Source: Planctomycetaceae bacterium
GTDB taxonomy: Bacteria > Planctomycetota > Planctomycetia > Pirellulales > Pirellulaceae
Assembly: GCA_002702965.1 (NCBI GenBank)
Contig: PADE01000174.1
Coordinates: forward strand, 6,218 to 18,630
DNA length: 12,413 nucleotides
Direction: 5' to 3'
In this document: positions 1 to 6,277 of the stretch, in pieces
How the letters are laid out: every line of letters starts with the position of its first letter
How positions within the stretch are numbered: the stretch's first letter is position 1
The notes under the pieces: generated by a model
The model's database searches: none
What the model saw: only the letters and a program-made list of their open reading frames with translations
What the model was told of the DNA's origin: nothing
Made by a program: the position numbers and the translations under genes

Positions 1-452
1 TTCAGTGCCTCGGACGGAGGCACGTCGCGGATCTCGGCCGGGTCGTTCTCGGGACCCAGCAGCGCGAACCCGTTATACATGAACTCCTCGTGACGGGTGC
101 CGTGCTGGCCGTTCATGAAAGCCAGCTCTGCCTGGCGGGCGTGCACCAGCAACACGTCCACATCCCCCGCTTCACCGAGCCGCAGTGCAGCGCCCGTACC
201 GACGGCAATCACATCAACCCGACAGCGGTGGGCCGTTTCAAAACCGGGCAACAGCGCGTCCAATAAGCCCGAATCGCGGGTGCTGGTCGTCGTCGCGAGA
301 CGAAGTACCGCGGCCGCCGTCCCGCGCTGTAAACCGGCTACTACAGGCTGCTCGACCTCCCGAGCACACCCCGAGATCAGACACCAACCGGCTGCAAGTA
401 CGAGCGCAGAGCGACCGTTGGACGGTCGCACCCTCGCGGCAGCGTTACGCAT
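1..452 (-). CDS. tupA: TupA-type tungstate ABC transporter substrate-binding lipoprotein, 3' part beyond the window
   Basis: Binds tungstate (possibly molybdate) outside the cytoplasmic membrane and delivers it to a TupBC-type ABC permease and ATPase, which would lie off the left edge. The visible 150 codons start with ATG at 452, preceded by GAGGTGAG about 6 nt upstream. Residues 1-29 form a lipoprotein signal: arginines near the N-terminus, a hydrophobic run, and the lipobox ISGC with Cys29 as the lipidated residue. Residues 53-72 carry the TupA signature ATTTSTRDSGLLDALLPGFE, whose Thr/Ser run binds the oxyanion in this family. VDVIAVGTGAALRLGEAGD (79-97), DVDVLLVH and the MYNGFALLGP stretch (125-134) are also typical. 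The family is usually about 270 residues, so nearly half is missing. It lies downstream of a ModE-like regulator on the same strand. Tungstate is preferred over molybdate by resemblance to TupA, not by any residue I can test here. Confidence 0.92.
   Translation of the reverse strand, partial: MRNAAARVRPSNGRSALVLAAGWCLISGCAREVEQPVVAGLQRGTAAAVLRLATTTSTRDSGLLDALLPGFETAHRCRVDVIAVGTGAALRLGEAGDVDVLLVHARQAELAFMNGQHGTRHEEFMYNGFALLGPENDPAEIRDVPPSEAL
411..429 (-). repeat. Perfect short hairpin within the first codons of tupA
   Basis: GCGACCGT (411-418) and ACGGTCGC (422-429) are perfect 8-bp inverted arms around a 3-nt loop. In the tupA mRNA this lies about 24-42 nt after the start codon, in the signal-peptide coding region. 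The arms are seen directly. A role in translation is only a possibility, since 8-bp arms occur by chance in GC-rich DNA. Confidence 0.5.
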
Positions 453-481
453 GGGCTCTCACCTCGGTTGGTTTCCCACGC

Positions 482-507
482 GAGGTGTTTTCGTGTCAAA
501 ACATCTC
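482..507 (-). promoter_or_regulatory. Palindrome upstream of tupA, candidate operator
   Basis: The arms GAGGTGTTTT (482-491) and AAAACATCTC (498-507) are inverted repeats matching at 9 of 10 positions, separated by 6 bp. The element sits about 30 bp upstream of the tupA start codon and downstream of the candidate promoter at 543-571. It is flanked by two copies of CACGCGAG (477-484 and 507-514) exactly 30 bp apart. Two AT-rich arms with a 6-bp spacer recall the layout of ModE sites (two half sites around a short spacer), although the half-site sequence is not E. coli ModE's. There is no T-run after it on the minus strand, so it does not look like an intrinsic terminator. Binding by the adjacent regulator is an inference. 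Confidence 0.5.
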
Positions 508-542
508 ACGCGAGCCAAATGGCAAAGCGATGCAATTTGACT

Positions 543-571
543 ATGATAGGCCCGACAAGAGGCGTCTGCAA
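543..571 (-). promoter_or_regulatory. Candidate sigma70-type promoter for tupA
   Basis: On the minus strand TTGCAG (566-571) and TATCAT (543-548) are separated by 17 bp. The -10 matches the consensus at 5 of 6 positions, the -35 only at 3 of 6. Transcription would start near 535, giving a leader of about 85 nt that contains the palindrome at 482-507. It would let tupA be expressed separately from the regulator gene ending at 580. Confidence 0.35.
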
Positions 572-579
572 GGTGCCGC

Positions 580-969
580 TTAAGGCGCCGTTGTCTCGCG
601 CGAATCGCCAATCGCTCTGAGCATCGAAGACGATTCCTTTTCGACCAGTTGGTGAACGCGGCGGTGCAAGCGGTCAAATTTTCGGACCAGCGCCTGCGCC
701 TCGCGCGTCAGTTCGCTGCGCCGTGGCTGATGACCCCCGACCGTCGTTTCGACAAGGGAAAGCCCCAAAGCCCGTTCTGTCTCCTTGATCCGTGTCCAGA
801 TGTGACGGTAGCTCTTGCCGACAACCTCCGCGGCTGCCTTGATCGATCCTTCCTGATCGACCGCCTTGAGGATGTTGCCAATCCCCAGGCCGAAGACGTA
901 CTCACCATTGGCCTCCAACCAGACTTTGGCCCGCGCGGTGATCACTGGCGATTGCAGTCGACTGGGCAT
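580..969 (-). CDS. ModE N-terminal-type winged helix-turn-helix regulator (single domain)
   Basis: A 129-residue DNA-binding protein resembling the N-terminal domain of the molybdate regulator ModE. Key stretches are ARAKVWLEANGEYVFGLGIG (12-31), the helix-turn-helix around GSIKAAAEVVGKSYRHIWTR (41-60), then IKETERALGLSLVET and the basic wing GGHQPRRSELT. The family pattern KVWLE-x-GEYVFG is well matched. Full ModE is about 260 residues and has C-terminal Mop/TOBE domains that bind molybdate. Those are absent here: after the HTH there is only a helical stretch (88-112) and a short polar tail, so direct metal sensing is doubtful. It starts with ATG at 969 behind a purine-rich GAGAGAGTGAG region, and stops 127 bp before tupA on the same strand. 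It probably controls tupA and its transporter, though whether as activator or repressor cannot be told. Single-domain ModE-like proteins next to tungstate or molybdate transporters are common. Confidence 0.88.
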   Translation of the reverse strand: MPSRLQSPVITARAKVWLEANGEYVFGLGIGNILKAVDQEGSIKAAAEVVGKSYRHIWTRIKETERALGLSLVETTVGGHQPRRSELTREAQALVRKFDRLHRRVHQLVEKESSSMLRAIGDSRETTAP

Positions 970-999
970 CGCTCACTCTCTCGATTGAAAAGGCCGCTG

Positions 1000-1035
1000 G
1001 GGTGCGCTCTGCTGCGCGCGGTTCGATGCGCACCC
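1000..1035. repeat. Inverted repeat in the leader of the ModE-like regulator gene
   Basis: GGGTGCGC (1000-1007) and GCGCACCC (1028-1035) are perfect 8-bp inverted arms 20 bp apart. They lie between the candidate -10 element at 1037-1042 and the regulator start at 969. The right arm covers the expected transcription start, so the element could be an autoregulatory operator or a leader hairpin. The arms are GC-rich and a match of this size may be chance. Confidence 0.35.
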
Positions 1036-1036
1036 T

Positions 1037-1045
1037 GTTATACCA
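1037..1045 (-). promoter_or_regulatory. Candidate extended -10 promoter for the ModE-like regulator
   Basis: The minus strand reads TGGTATAAC: a TATAAC hexamer (5 of 6 to consensus) preceded by the TGn extended -10 motif. No good -35 is visible 17 bp upstream. The start point would be near 1030, giving a leader of about 60 nt. The rest of the 970-1242 gap shows no other motif I can support, and no clear promoter for the plus-strand gene at 1243. Confidence 0.35.
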
Positions 1046-1242
1046 CGTCCGGCCGAGACCGCTCGCGCGTCGCTGCCGGTGGTCGGAGCGGCGAGCCGGC
1101 GGCAATTGTCTCGGGTTTCAAACCGATCAGGTCGGTACTACATTGTCCTCTCCCGCCAGGCCCGCGCCGCAACCGATCGCGGATCTGGGTTGGCCAGCGA
1201 GATCGTCCTCGGTAGATCCCGCCCACTCCGCACGGCCGGACC

Positions 1243-2403
1243 ATGAAGATCACAGACATCCGTGTCGTTGCGATCGAGGTACCGCGGGTGCCGACGCGAT
1301 CCACGGCCCGCCGCCGCTCATGGATCGCCGATACGCGGCGGGCATTTCCGATCAGTAAGTACCCGGAATTCTCACAACCCGCGGACCCCATTCCGGGGAT
1401 GGACGAAACACCCCTCTGGATCCAGATCACCGTCGAGAACGGCAACTGGGGGCTGGGACGCTGCGGCTTCGGCAGCGTGGCAAGATCGACAATCGAACAG
1501 GTTTACCGGCCGCTCCTGACGGGGCGCGATTGCTTGGCGACCGAGTTCCTCAACGACCTGATGTGGCGGACCATCCAACGCCTGGGGGACGAAGGCCATG
1601 CGGTCATCGCTCAGAGCGCGATCGACCTGGCGCTCTGGGATCTGAAGGGAAAACTACTGGAGCAACCGGTCTATCGCCTGTTGGGAGGCCCTTGCCGCGA
1701 AGCCATTCCCCTGTACGCGACCACCGATGACCTCGACTGGGCGATCGAATTGGGCTTCACGGCCTTCAAGATCAGTAATCCGGTACACGCCGAATCGGGT
1801 ACCGCCGGCTTGAACCAATTGGAAGACAAAGTCGCCCAGGCGCGGGAAACGGTTGGTCCAGACGCCGACTTGATGCTAAACCCTGTCATGGCGTACGACG
1901 TCGCCTTCGCCATCCAGGTCGCCGAGCGTCTCAAACCGTATCGACTCCGCTGGCTGGAAGAACCTCTGATGCCCAACGACCTGCGCGGCCACATCGAACT
2001 GAAGCAGGCGGTCCCCTGGATGCCGATTGCCACCGGCGAGGACCACCATGGCCGCCGCGGCTTCCTCAAATTAATCGAAGCCCGCTGCGTCGACGTCGTC
2101 CAACCCGATCTCTGTTGGTGCGGCGGACTATCCGAAGCGCTCAAGATTTATACGCTCGCGGAAGCGGCCGGCATTCCAACCAGTCCGCACCTGGCCGGTT
2201 CCACCCCCTTTGGACAGCACTTCGCGCTGGCCATGCCTCAATCACTACTGGCCGAATTCTGGCTGGCGTCCGATCCCGGCGTCGGTCTGGACGAAGTCGA
2301 TCGCATTCCAGGCACGGCGACGCCGGTCGACGGGCAGGTGGTTCCGCGCGACGCGCCCGGTTTTGGACTAGAGATTCGGCCCGAGTGGATCACACCGCTG
2401 TAG
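1243..2403 (+). CDS. Enolase-superfamily sugar-acid dehydratase, L-rhamnonate dehydratase-like
   Basis: A 386-residue mandelate racemase/muconate lactonizing enzyme family protein. It has an N-terminal capping domain (about 1-125, with WGLGRCGFGSVA at 69-80) and a TIM barrel (about 126-375). SAIDLALWDLKGK (125-137), PVYRLLGG, RWLEEPL (236-242), ATGEDHHG (263-270), VVQPDLCWCGGL (285-296) and PHLAG (315-319) resemble E. coli RhmD, as does the ISKYPEF segment near residue 40. Members use Mg2+ to abstract the proton alpha to a carboxylate; RhmD dehydrates L-rhamnonate. The Asp289/His316 pair matches the RhmD Asp-His dyad with equal spacing. The first metal ligand, Asp in RhmD (MLDCWMS), is Asn213 here (MLNPVMA), and the third falls at Glu266 or Asp267. 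Exact substrate is therefore uncertain. No signal peptide, so cytoplasmic. No strong ribosome binding site precedes the ATG. It stands alone on the plus strand, converging on the minus-strand unit. Confidence 0.9.
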   Translation: MKITDIRVVAIEVPRVPTRSTARRRSWIADTRRAFPISKYPEFSQPADPIPGMDETPLWIQITVENGNWGLGRCGFGSVARSTIEQVYRPLLTGRDCLATEFLNDLMWRTIQRLGDEGHAVIAQSAIDLALWDLKGKLLEQPVYRLLGGPCREAIPLYATTDDLDWAIELGFTAFKISNPVHAESGTAGLNQLEDKVAQARETVGPDADLMLNPVMAYDVAFAIQVAERLKPYRLRWLEEPLMPNDLRGHIELKQAVPWMPIATGEDHHGRRGFLKLIEARCVDVVQPDLCWCGGLSEALKIYTLAEAAGIPTSPHLAGSTPFGQHFALAMPQSLLAEFWLASDPGVGLDEVDRIPGTATPVDGQVVPRDAPGFGLEIRPEWITPL

Positions 2404-2417
2404 CGGATCTCGACACA

Positions 2418-2436
2418 CCACAACGGCGGGTTGTGG
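2418..2436. terminator. Hairpin in the convergent intergenic gap
   Basis: CCACAAC (2418-2424) and GTTGTGG (2430-2436) form a perfect 7-bp stem with a 5-nt loop, 15 bp after the stop of the dehydratase gene. No T-run follows on either strand, so it is at best a non-canonical or transcript-stabilising structure. Its position between convergent genes supports a termination role. Confidence 0.4.
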
Positions 2437-2476
2437 CGACGCCGGCGTGTCTGCCAATCCGGTTGAGCAACACCAG

Positions 2477-2496
2477 CACCGCCACTTCGTGCGGTG
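2477..2496. terminator. Second hairpin in the convergent gap, abutting the minus-strand stop codon
   Basis: CACCG-C-CAC (2477-2485) pairs with GTGCGGTG (2489-2496) around a TTC loop, giving an 8-bp stem with one bulged C. It begins 1 bp after the stop codon of the glycoside-hydrolase-like gene (minus strand, TAG at 2498-2500). There is no T-run, so intrinsic termination is unproven. Confidence 0.35.
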
Positions 2497-2497
2497 A

Positions 2498-4132
2498 CTA
2501 ACGGACGTTCGTGGCGGGTGGTACGACCGTCACCTCCAACTCGTCGATCACGATCTCGTCCGCGCCCTCACCGGCCGGCTGCGCGACCGTGACCTGCAGA
2601 CGATTGTCACCGAACCGTATCAACTCCGAGGTCAACCCAATCATAAAACTCCGATGGGGTCCCAGCGGGCGACCATACGACGCGGGGCGACCCTGTCGAT
2701 GAAAGATCGTTTTGATCTCGCCGGAGGGAATCGCCTTGCCATTGATCGCAAAACTCAATCGGTCCCCCTCCGTGACATGCGCCGCGCGTACGATTAGTTC
2801 CGCCCGTACACCGCCTTGGCGGAGATCCTCGGCGACGCGGAAGCGGTAGCTTCCCGAGTCGCCCTGGGCGCGTTTCAACACAATCCGGTCGTTCTTGGCA
2901 AAGCCCGACGGCGAATCGACAGCCCAGAGTGGCAGGAACAGGTAATGTCTCGGGAACCCGTCGAACGCACCCGTGCCGCGCAGTTGGCGCAGCCAGGTCA
3001 GCGCCGCAGGGTAGTTACCCTCCGGCCAGGGATAACCGCCTCGCCGGCGACCGAAGTGGTACTGATAGTTGAATTGCGAGATGCCATCGGCGCCGGCCGC
3101 GTACATGTTCCGCGCCGCCGCCCGGTAGTTACGTGGTCCGAGGATACCGATGTTGTCACCCCGACAGGTAACGGGGTGAACCGCGGGGTACAACTTGCAG
3201 TCTGATTTCCTCGTCAGCGCCGCGAACTCCTCGTACGAGGCATTGAAATCGGTGTAAAAGAAATCACAGGGTGACACATAATCGACCAGTTCTCGCTCCA
3301 CCCAGGTCGGAATGTCATAGCCCAGCGCATGGCACTCTTTGAGCGTCTGAGGCACGCGAACCCCGAGCAATAATCGGCGGCCCTTCGCTGTTCCGACAGC
3401 GTCCAGTTTGTTCCTCACGCGATCCAGAAACCGGGTCATGATGGGATGGCTGTCGCGCGCCGCGCCCCTCGGAAAACAGTGCATCCAGCGTGTGTAGGTA
3501 AATTCAATCCCGTCCACGTCGAAGCGGCGGAGAACCTCCTCGATCAGCGCGAAGACCCAGTCGCGAATTGCGTCGTGCGTGTAGTCCATCGCGGCGTCGC
3601 CAAAATCGGGATTCCACAGGTCCTCTCGTTTTGCGATCAGACCCTGTTGGCCTCCCCCATGGCGATCGGCCATGCGAAACACGGCCAGGAACTTCATCCC
3701 GCGCTGGTGACACCGCTCGATGACGATCTTGATCGGCGGACCATCGGAGCGGTCGATGTTATCGACTGGGCCGGCAAAATGCGCGTGATCGGGATGCTCC
3801 GGCCAGAACCAGCCGACCCCCTGTTTCTGAAAGACGTCCTGCCCGTAGATATCCACGCCCCCCAAGGCCAGGTCATCGACATAACCACGAAGGTGCGCCG
3901 CCGTGGGGCGGTCCGGCAAGACACTTCGGGTATCGCTGTTGGCGTCGGCGATATAGACGATGCGGGTCTTTCCTCGCGGTTTTGGAGACCGCAGCAGCCC
4001 GGCGTCCGCCGCTGCGCGCCGCGCGGGGAGCAACATGCAAACCAATATCAACACCGGGAAAAACCGCTCGGTCAAAGGGAACGCCCGCATGATTCTATGC
4101 CCGTTTTGGAGTGCGACTCGAAACCAGCCCAC
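2498..4132 (-). CDS. Secreted TIM-barrel glycoside-hydrolase-like protein (GHL10-like)
   Basis: A 544-residue exported protein, last gene of the minus-strand unit. The chosen start is GTG at 4132 because GAGGA lies 7 nt upstream; an ATG at 4090 (residue 15) would give a more conventional signal peptide but has a poor ribosome binding site. Hydrophobic FFPVLILVCMLLP (24-36) followed by ARRAAADA indicates Sec export with cleavage near 42-44. Residues 55-385 look like a (beta/alpha)8 barrel of glycosyl-hydrolase type: RIVYIADANSD (57-67), MKFLAVFRMADRHGG (146-160), FDVDGIEFTYTRW (204-216), DYVSPCDFFYTDF (284-296) and AGADGISQFNY (346-356). Glu210 after a strand is a candidate catalytic acid. Residues 425-537 are rich in short beta strands and probably form a jelly-roll accessory domain. 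Substrate is unknown. The 120-bp gap to the cupin gene holds no convincing promoter. The hydrolase assignment rests on fold-like patterns, not on a named family signature. Confidence 0.85.
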   Translation of the reverse strand: MGWFRVALQNGHRIMRAFPLTERFFPVLILVCMLLPARRAAADAGLLRSPKPRGKTRIVYIADANSDTRSVLPDRPTAAHLRGYVDDLALGGVDIYGQDVFQKQGVGWFWPEHPDHAHFAGPVDNIDRSDGPPIKIVIERCHQRGMKFLAVFRMADRHGGGQQGLIAKREDLWNPDFGDAAMDYTHDAIRDWVFALIEEVLRRFDVDGIEFTYTRWMHCFPRGAARDSHPIMTRFLDRVRNKLDAVGTAKGRRLLLGVRVPQTLKECHALGYDIPTWVERELVDYVSPCDFFYTDFNASYEEFAALTRKSDCKLYPAVHPVTCRGDNIGILGPRNYRAAARNMYAAGADGISQFNYQYHFGRRRGGYPWPEGNYPAALTWLRQLRGTGAFDGFPRHYLFLPLWAVDSPSGFAKNDRIVLKRAQGDSGSYRFRVAEDLRQGGVRAELIVRAAHVTEGDRLSFAINGKAIPSGEIKTIFHRQGRPASYGRPLGPHRSFMIGLTSELIRFGDNRLQVTVAQPAGEGADEIVIDELEVTVVPPATNVR

Positions 4133-4252
4133 GCAATAATCCTCGCGTAAGCGCGATCCGCATCACATCGTACCCGACCGGAACCAGCGCCGCACCCAAC
4201 GCGGGTCGGTCATCCGATGCACCGAACGTCAGCTGGAAAACATGGGAGCCGT

Positions 4253-4648
4253 TTACAACTTCTTCCAACCCTGTTCTTCCGCTTTCGACGGCCCGCTGGG
4301 CGGGGGCGCGAAGGCCCAGTAGTAGCAGAGATCCTCGTCGCCGTTGTTGAAAGTCTGATGCTCGACACCGATCGGGATGTAGACCGTCATCCCCTGGCGA
4401 ACGTTGTATTTTTCGTCCCCCAGACGCAGCACCCCGGCGCCACTGACGACGTAATAAATCTCCGCAGCATCGGGATGGATGTCGGTTTCACACTCTTCCC
4501 CTGGTTTCAACCACCACAGGCCGGCCGCCATGTCCTCTCCGCCACAGCTCTCTGACGAGATCAGACTCTGCACCCGACGCGAACCGTCGGGGGCCTCCCA
4601 AACGGGAAAAGAAGCGGGATCGATGACGCATCGGTCGTACTGGGCCAT
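4253..4648 (-). CDS. Small single-domain cupin protein
   Basis: A 131-residue cupin, third gene of the minus-strand unit. The ATG at 4648 is preferred: AGGGGA lies 6 nt upstream and the protein then begins MAQYDRCVID, a usual cupin N-terminus. A longer frame up to 4828 would add an Arg/Trp-rich leader and overlap the DUF1501 gene. The second cupin motif is complete: GMTVYIPIGVEHQTFN (86-101) fits G-x5-P-x-G-x2-H-x3-N. The first motif is partial: His58 and Glu63 are present in DIHPDAAEIYYVVSG (56-70), but the second His of the usual HxH is Asp60, so a bound metal would have fewer histidines. No signal peptide, so probably cytoplasmic. Such cupins are often sugar isomerases, lyases or sensors; nothing fixes the reaction. 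The gap to the DUF1501 gene is 142 bp, with no clear feature in it. Confidence 0.87.
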   Translation of the reverse strand: MAQYDRCVIDPASFPVWEAPDGSRRVQSLISSESCGGEDMAAGLWWLKPGEECETDIHPDAAEIYYVVSGAGVLRLGDEKYNVRQGMTVYIPIGVEHQTFNNGDEDLCYYWAFAPPPSGPSKAEEQGWKKL

Positions 4649-4790
4649 GTGGATTCCCCTGACAATCGGTCGACGGCTGGGGCGCGACAGACACCGCGCA
4701 AGGCTCCATGATGGGCCAAAACGGGCCACGCCGACAAGCGGGCCGGAAAAATACAAAGCCATCGACCGCCATGCCCAAGGCCGTCGCGTT

Positions 4791-6221
4791 TCAAGCCAAG
4801 AGCCCTCGGACGACGTCACCGTGGACATCCGTCAAACGAAAATCGCGGCCCTGAAAGCGGTACGTGAGACGGGTGTGGTCCAATCCGAGCAGGTGCAAAA
4901 TAGTCGCCTGCAGGTCATGGATATGGACCGAGTCCTCGACCGGATGGAAACCGAGGTCATCCGTACTGCCAACATTCGCACCCGGTCGTACGCCCCCGCC
5001 AGCGAACCACATCGTGAACGAGTGGACGTGATGATCACGTCCGACCGGGGCGGTCTTTTGCGGCTGGGCGACGGGGGTGCGTCCAAATTCTCCGCCCCAA
5101 ATGACCAGCGTCTCCTCCAGCAGTCCGCGCCGCTTGAGATCCTCGATGAGAGCCGTCACGGGACGGTCCATCTCTCGACACATCTGCGGAAAACTGCCGA
5201 AGATGTTGGCGTGGTGATCCCAGTCGCCAAAACTGAGTTGGACAAAACGGACGCCGCGTTCGACCATCCGCCGCGCCAGCAGGCAGTCGCGCGCGAAGTT
5301 CGGGACCTCGGGATCGGCACCGTAGAGGTCGAGTGTGCGCTGCGTCTCGTCGCGCAAGTCGATCAGGTTCGGGGCGCTGGCCTGCATCCGGAACGCCAGT
5401 TCATAGGCCCGCATGCGGGAGGCGATTTCGCGGTCCCCGGTCTTGGCGAGCCGTTCGGCGTTCAGTCGATTGATGGCCGTCACCACGCGGCGATCGCCCT
5501 CCCGAGTCACGCCGGGAGGACGTCCCAGGTTCAAGATGGGAGCCCCCCGGTTGCGCAATGGCACCCCGTGGTGTGACGAGTCCAGAAAACCATTGGCGAT
5601 GATCCCCTCGTGCGCCTGCGGAACCGGCCCACGCACAGTCGCCACGAACCCCGGCAGGTCGCTCGACTCGGTCCCCAATCCGTACGTAACCCAGGACCCG
5701 AGGCTCGGTCGTCCGGCCGTTCGCAGACCCGTAAAGAGCAACAGCTGCGCGAGGGGGTGGACCGTTTCGTCGGTCCGGGCCGCGCGTACGAACGCCAACT
5801 CGTCGACCACTCGGCGGGTGTGGGGCAACAGTTCCGAGAGTTCGGTACCGGTCTCCCCATGGCGAGAAAACGCGTAGGGACTCGCCAAGATCGTGGGTTG
5901 CTTCTGGGTGATCTGTTCGAATCGCTCCCCCTCCACGTACGACTGGGGGATGGGTTGTCCATCAAACCTGCGGAGATTGGGCTTGTGATCAAATAAATCC
6001 AAGTGGCTGGGACCGCCCATCATGAACAGGTAGATCACCCGTTTGGCGGTCCCGGGGAAATGGGCCGCTTTGACGGCCAGCGGGTCGGTGACCGTGGGGC
6101 CGATCGAGTCGCTCGCTGGCCCCTCCCGATCGAGTAGCGCCGCCAGCGCGATCGACCCCAGCCCCAAGCCCGATCGGCCCAGGAAGCGTCGGCGATTGAA
6201 TGCGAAATCAGATGCGCTCAT
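4791..6221 (-). CDS. DUF1501 family protein, Tat-exported, alkaline-phosphatase/sulfatase-like fold
   Basis: A 476-residue member of the DUF1501 family, abundant in planctomycetes and related to the alkaline phosphatase/sulfatase superfamily; no biochemical activity is established that I can name. The N-terminus FNRRRFLGRSGLGLGSIALA (8-27) is a twin-arginine signal, implying folded export. Diagnostic segments are FMMGGPSHLDLFDHKP (66-81), TDETVHPLAQLL (150-161), PSLGSWVTYGLG (172-183), LVIWGGEFGRTP (372-383), GRDHHVHSFTMWFAGGG (394-410) and HIHDLQATILHLLGLDH (433-449). The His/Asp-rich segments are the likely metal site. Length is normal. It starts with ATG at 6221, with AGGA 8 nt upstream, and lies 56 bp after the cytochrome-like gene on the same strand. 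The two families are almost always neighbours, suggesting a shared complex or pathway at the cell envelope. Confidence 0.96.
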   Translation of the reverse strand: MSASDFAFNRRRFLGRSGLGLGSIALAALLDREGPASDSIGPTVTDPLAVKAAHFPGTAKRVIYLFMMGGPSHLDLFDHKPNLRRFDGQPIPQSYVEGERFEQITQKQPTILASPYAFSRHGETGTELSELLPHTRRVVDELAFVRAARTDETVHPLAQLLLFTGLRTAGRPSLGSWVTYGLGTESSDLPGFVATVRGPVPQAHEGIIANGFLDSSHHGVPLRNRGAPILNLGRPPGVTREGDRRVVTAINRLNAERLAKTGDREIASRMRAYELAFRMQASAPNLIDLRDETQRTLDLYGADPEVPNFARDCLLARRMVERGVRFVQLSFGDWDHHANIFGSFPQMCREMDRPVTALIEDLKRRGLLEETLVIWGGEFGRTPVAQPQKTAPVGRDHHVHSFTMWFAGGGVRPGANVGSTDDLGFHPVEDSVHIHDLQATILHLLGLDHTRLTYRFQGRDFRLTDVHGDVVRGLLA

Positions 6222-6277
6222 GGTCGGTTCCTGACGCGCGCGCCAGGGCGCCCCCGTGATCGGTCCTGTGTTTCCCG

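Noticed and set aside
97..583. Plus-strand frames over the tupA region
   Set aside because: They run antisense to the clear TupA coding sequence and are Ser/Arg/Thr-rich in the way of GC-rich shadows.
459..677. Minus-strand 72-residue frame over the gap between the regulator and tupA
   Set aside because: It is out of frame with the regulator, Arg/Cys-rich and without a domain; the gap is better explained as a regulatory region.
3446..4150. Plus-strand open frame of 234 codons
   Set aside because: It is antisense to the secreted hydrolase-like gene and has no signal peptide or domain.
4649..4828. Longer cupin start at 4828 (60 extra residues)
   Set aside because: It would overlap the DUF1501 gene, and the extra part is an Arg/Trp-rich non-cupin leader. 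The ATG at 4648 has AGGGGA 6 nt upstream.
4479..5576. Plus-strand open frame of 365 codons
   Set aside because: It lies antisense to the cupin and DUF1501 genes, has low-complexity composition and no recognisable domain, so it is a shadow of GC-rich coding DNA.
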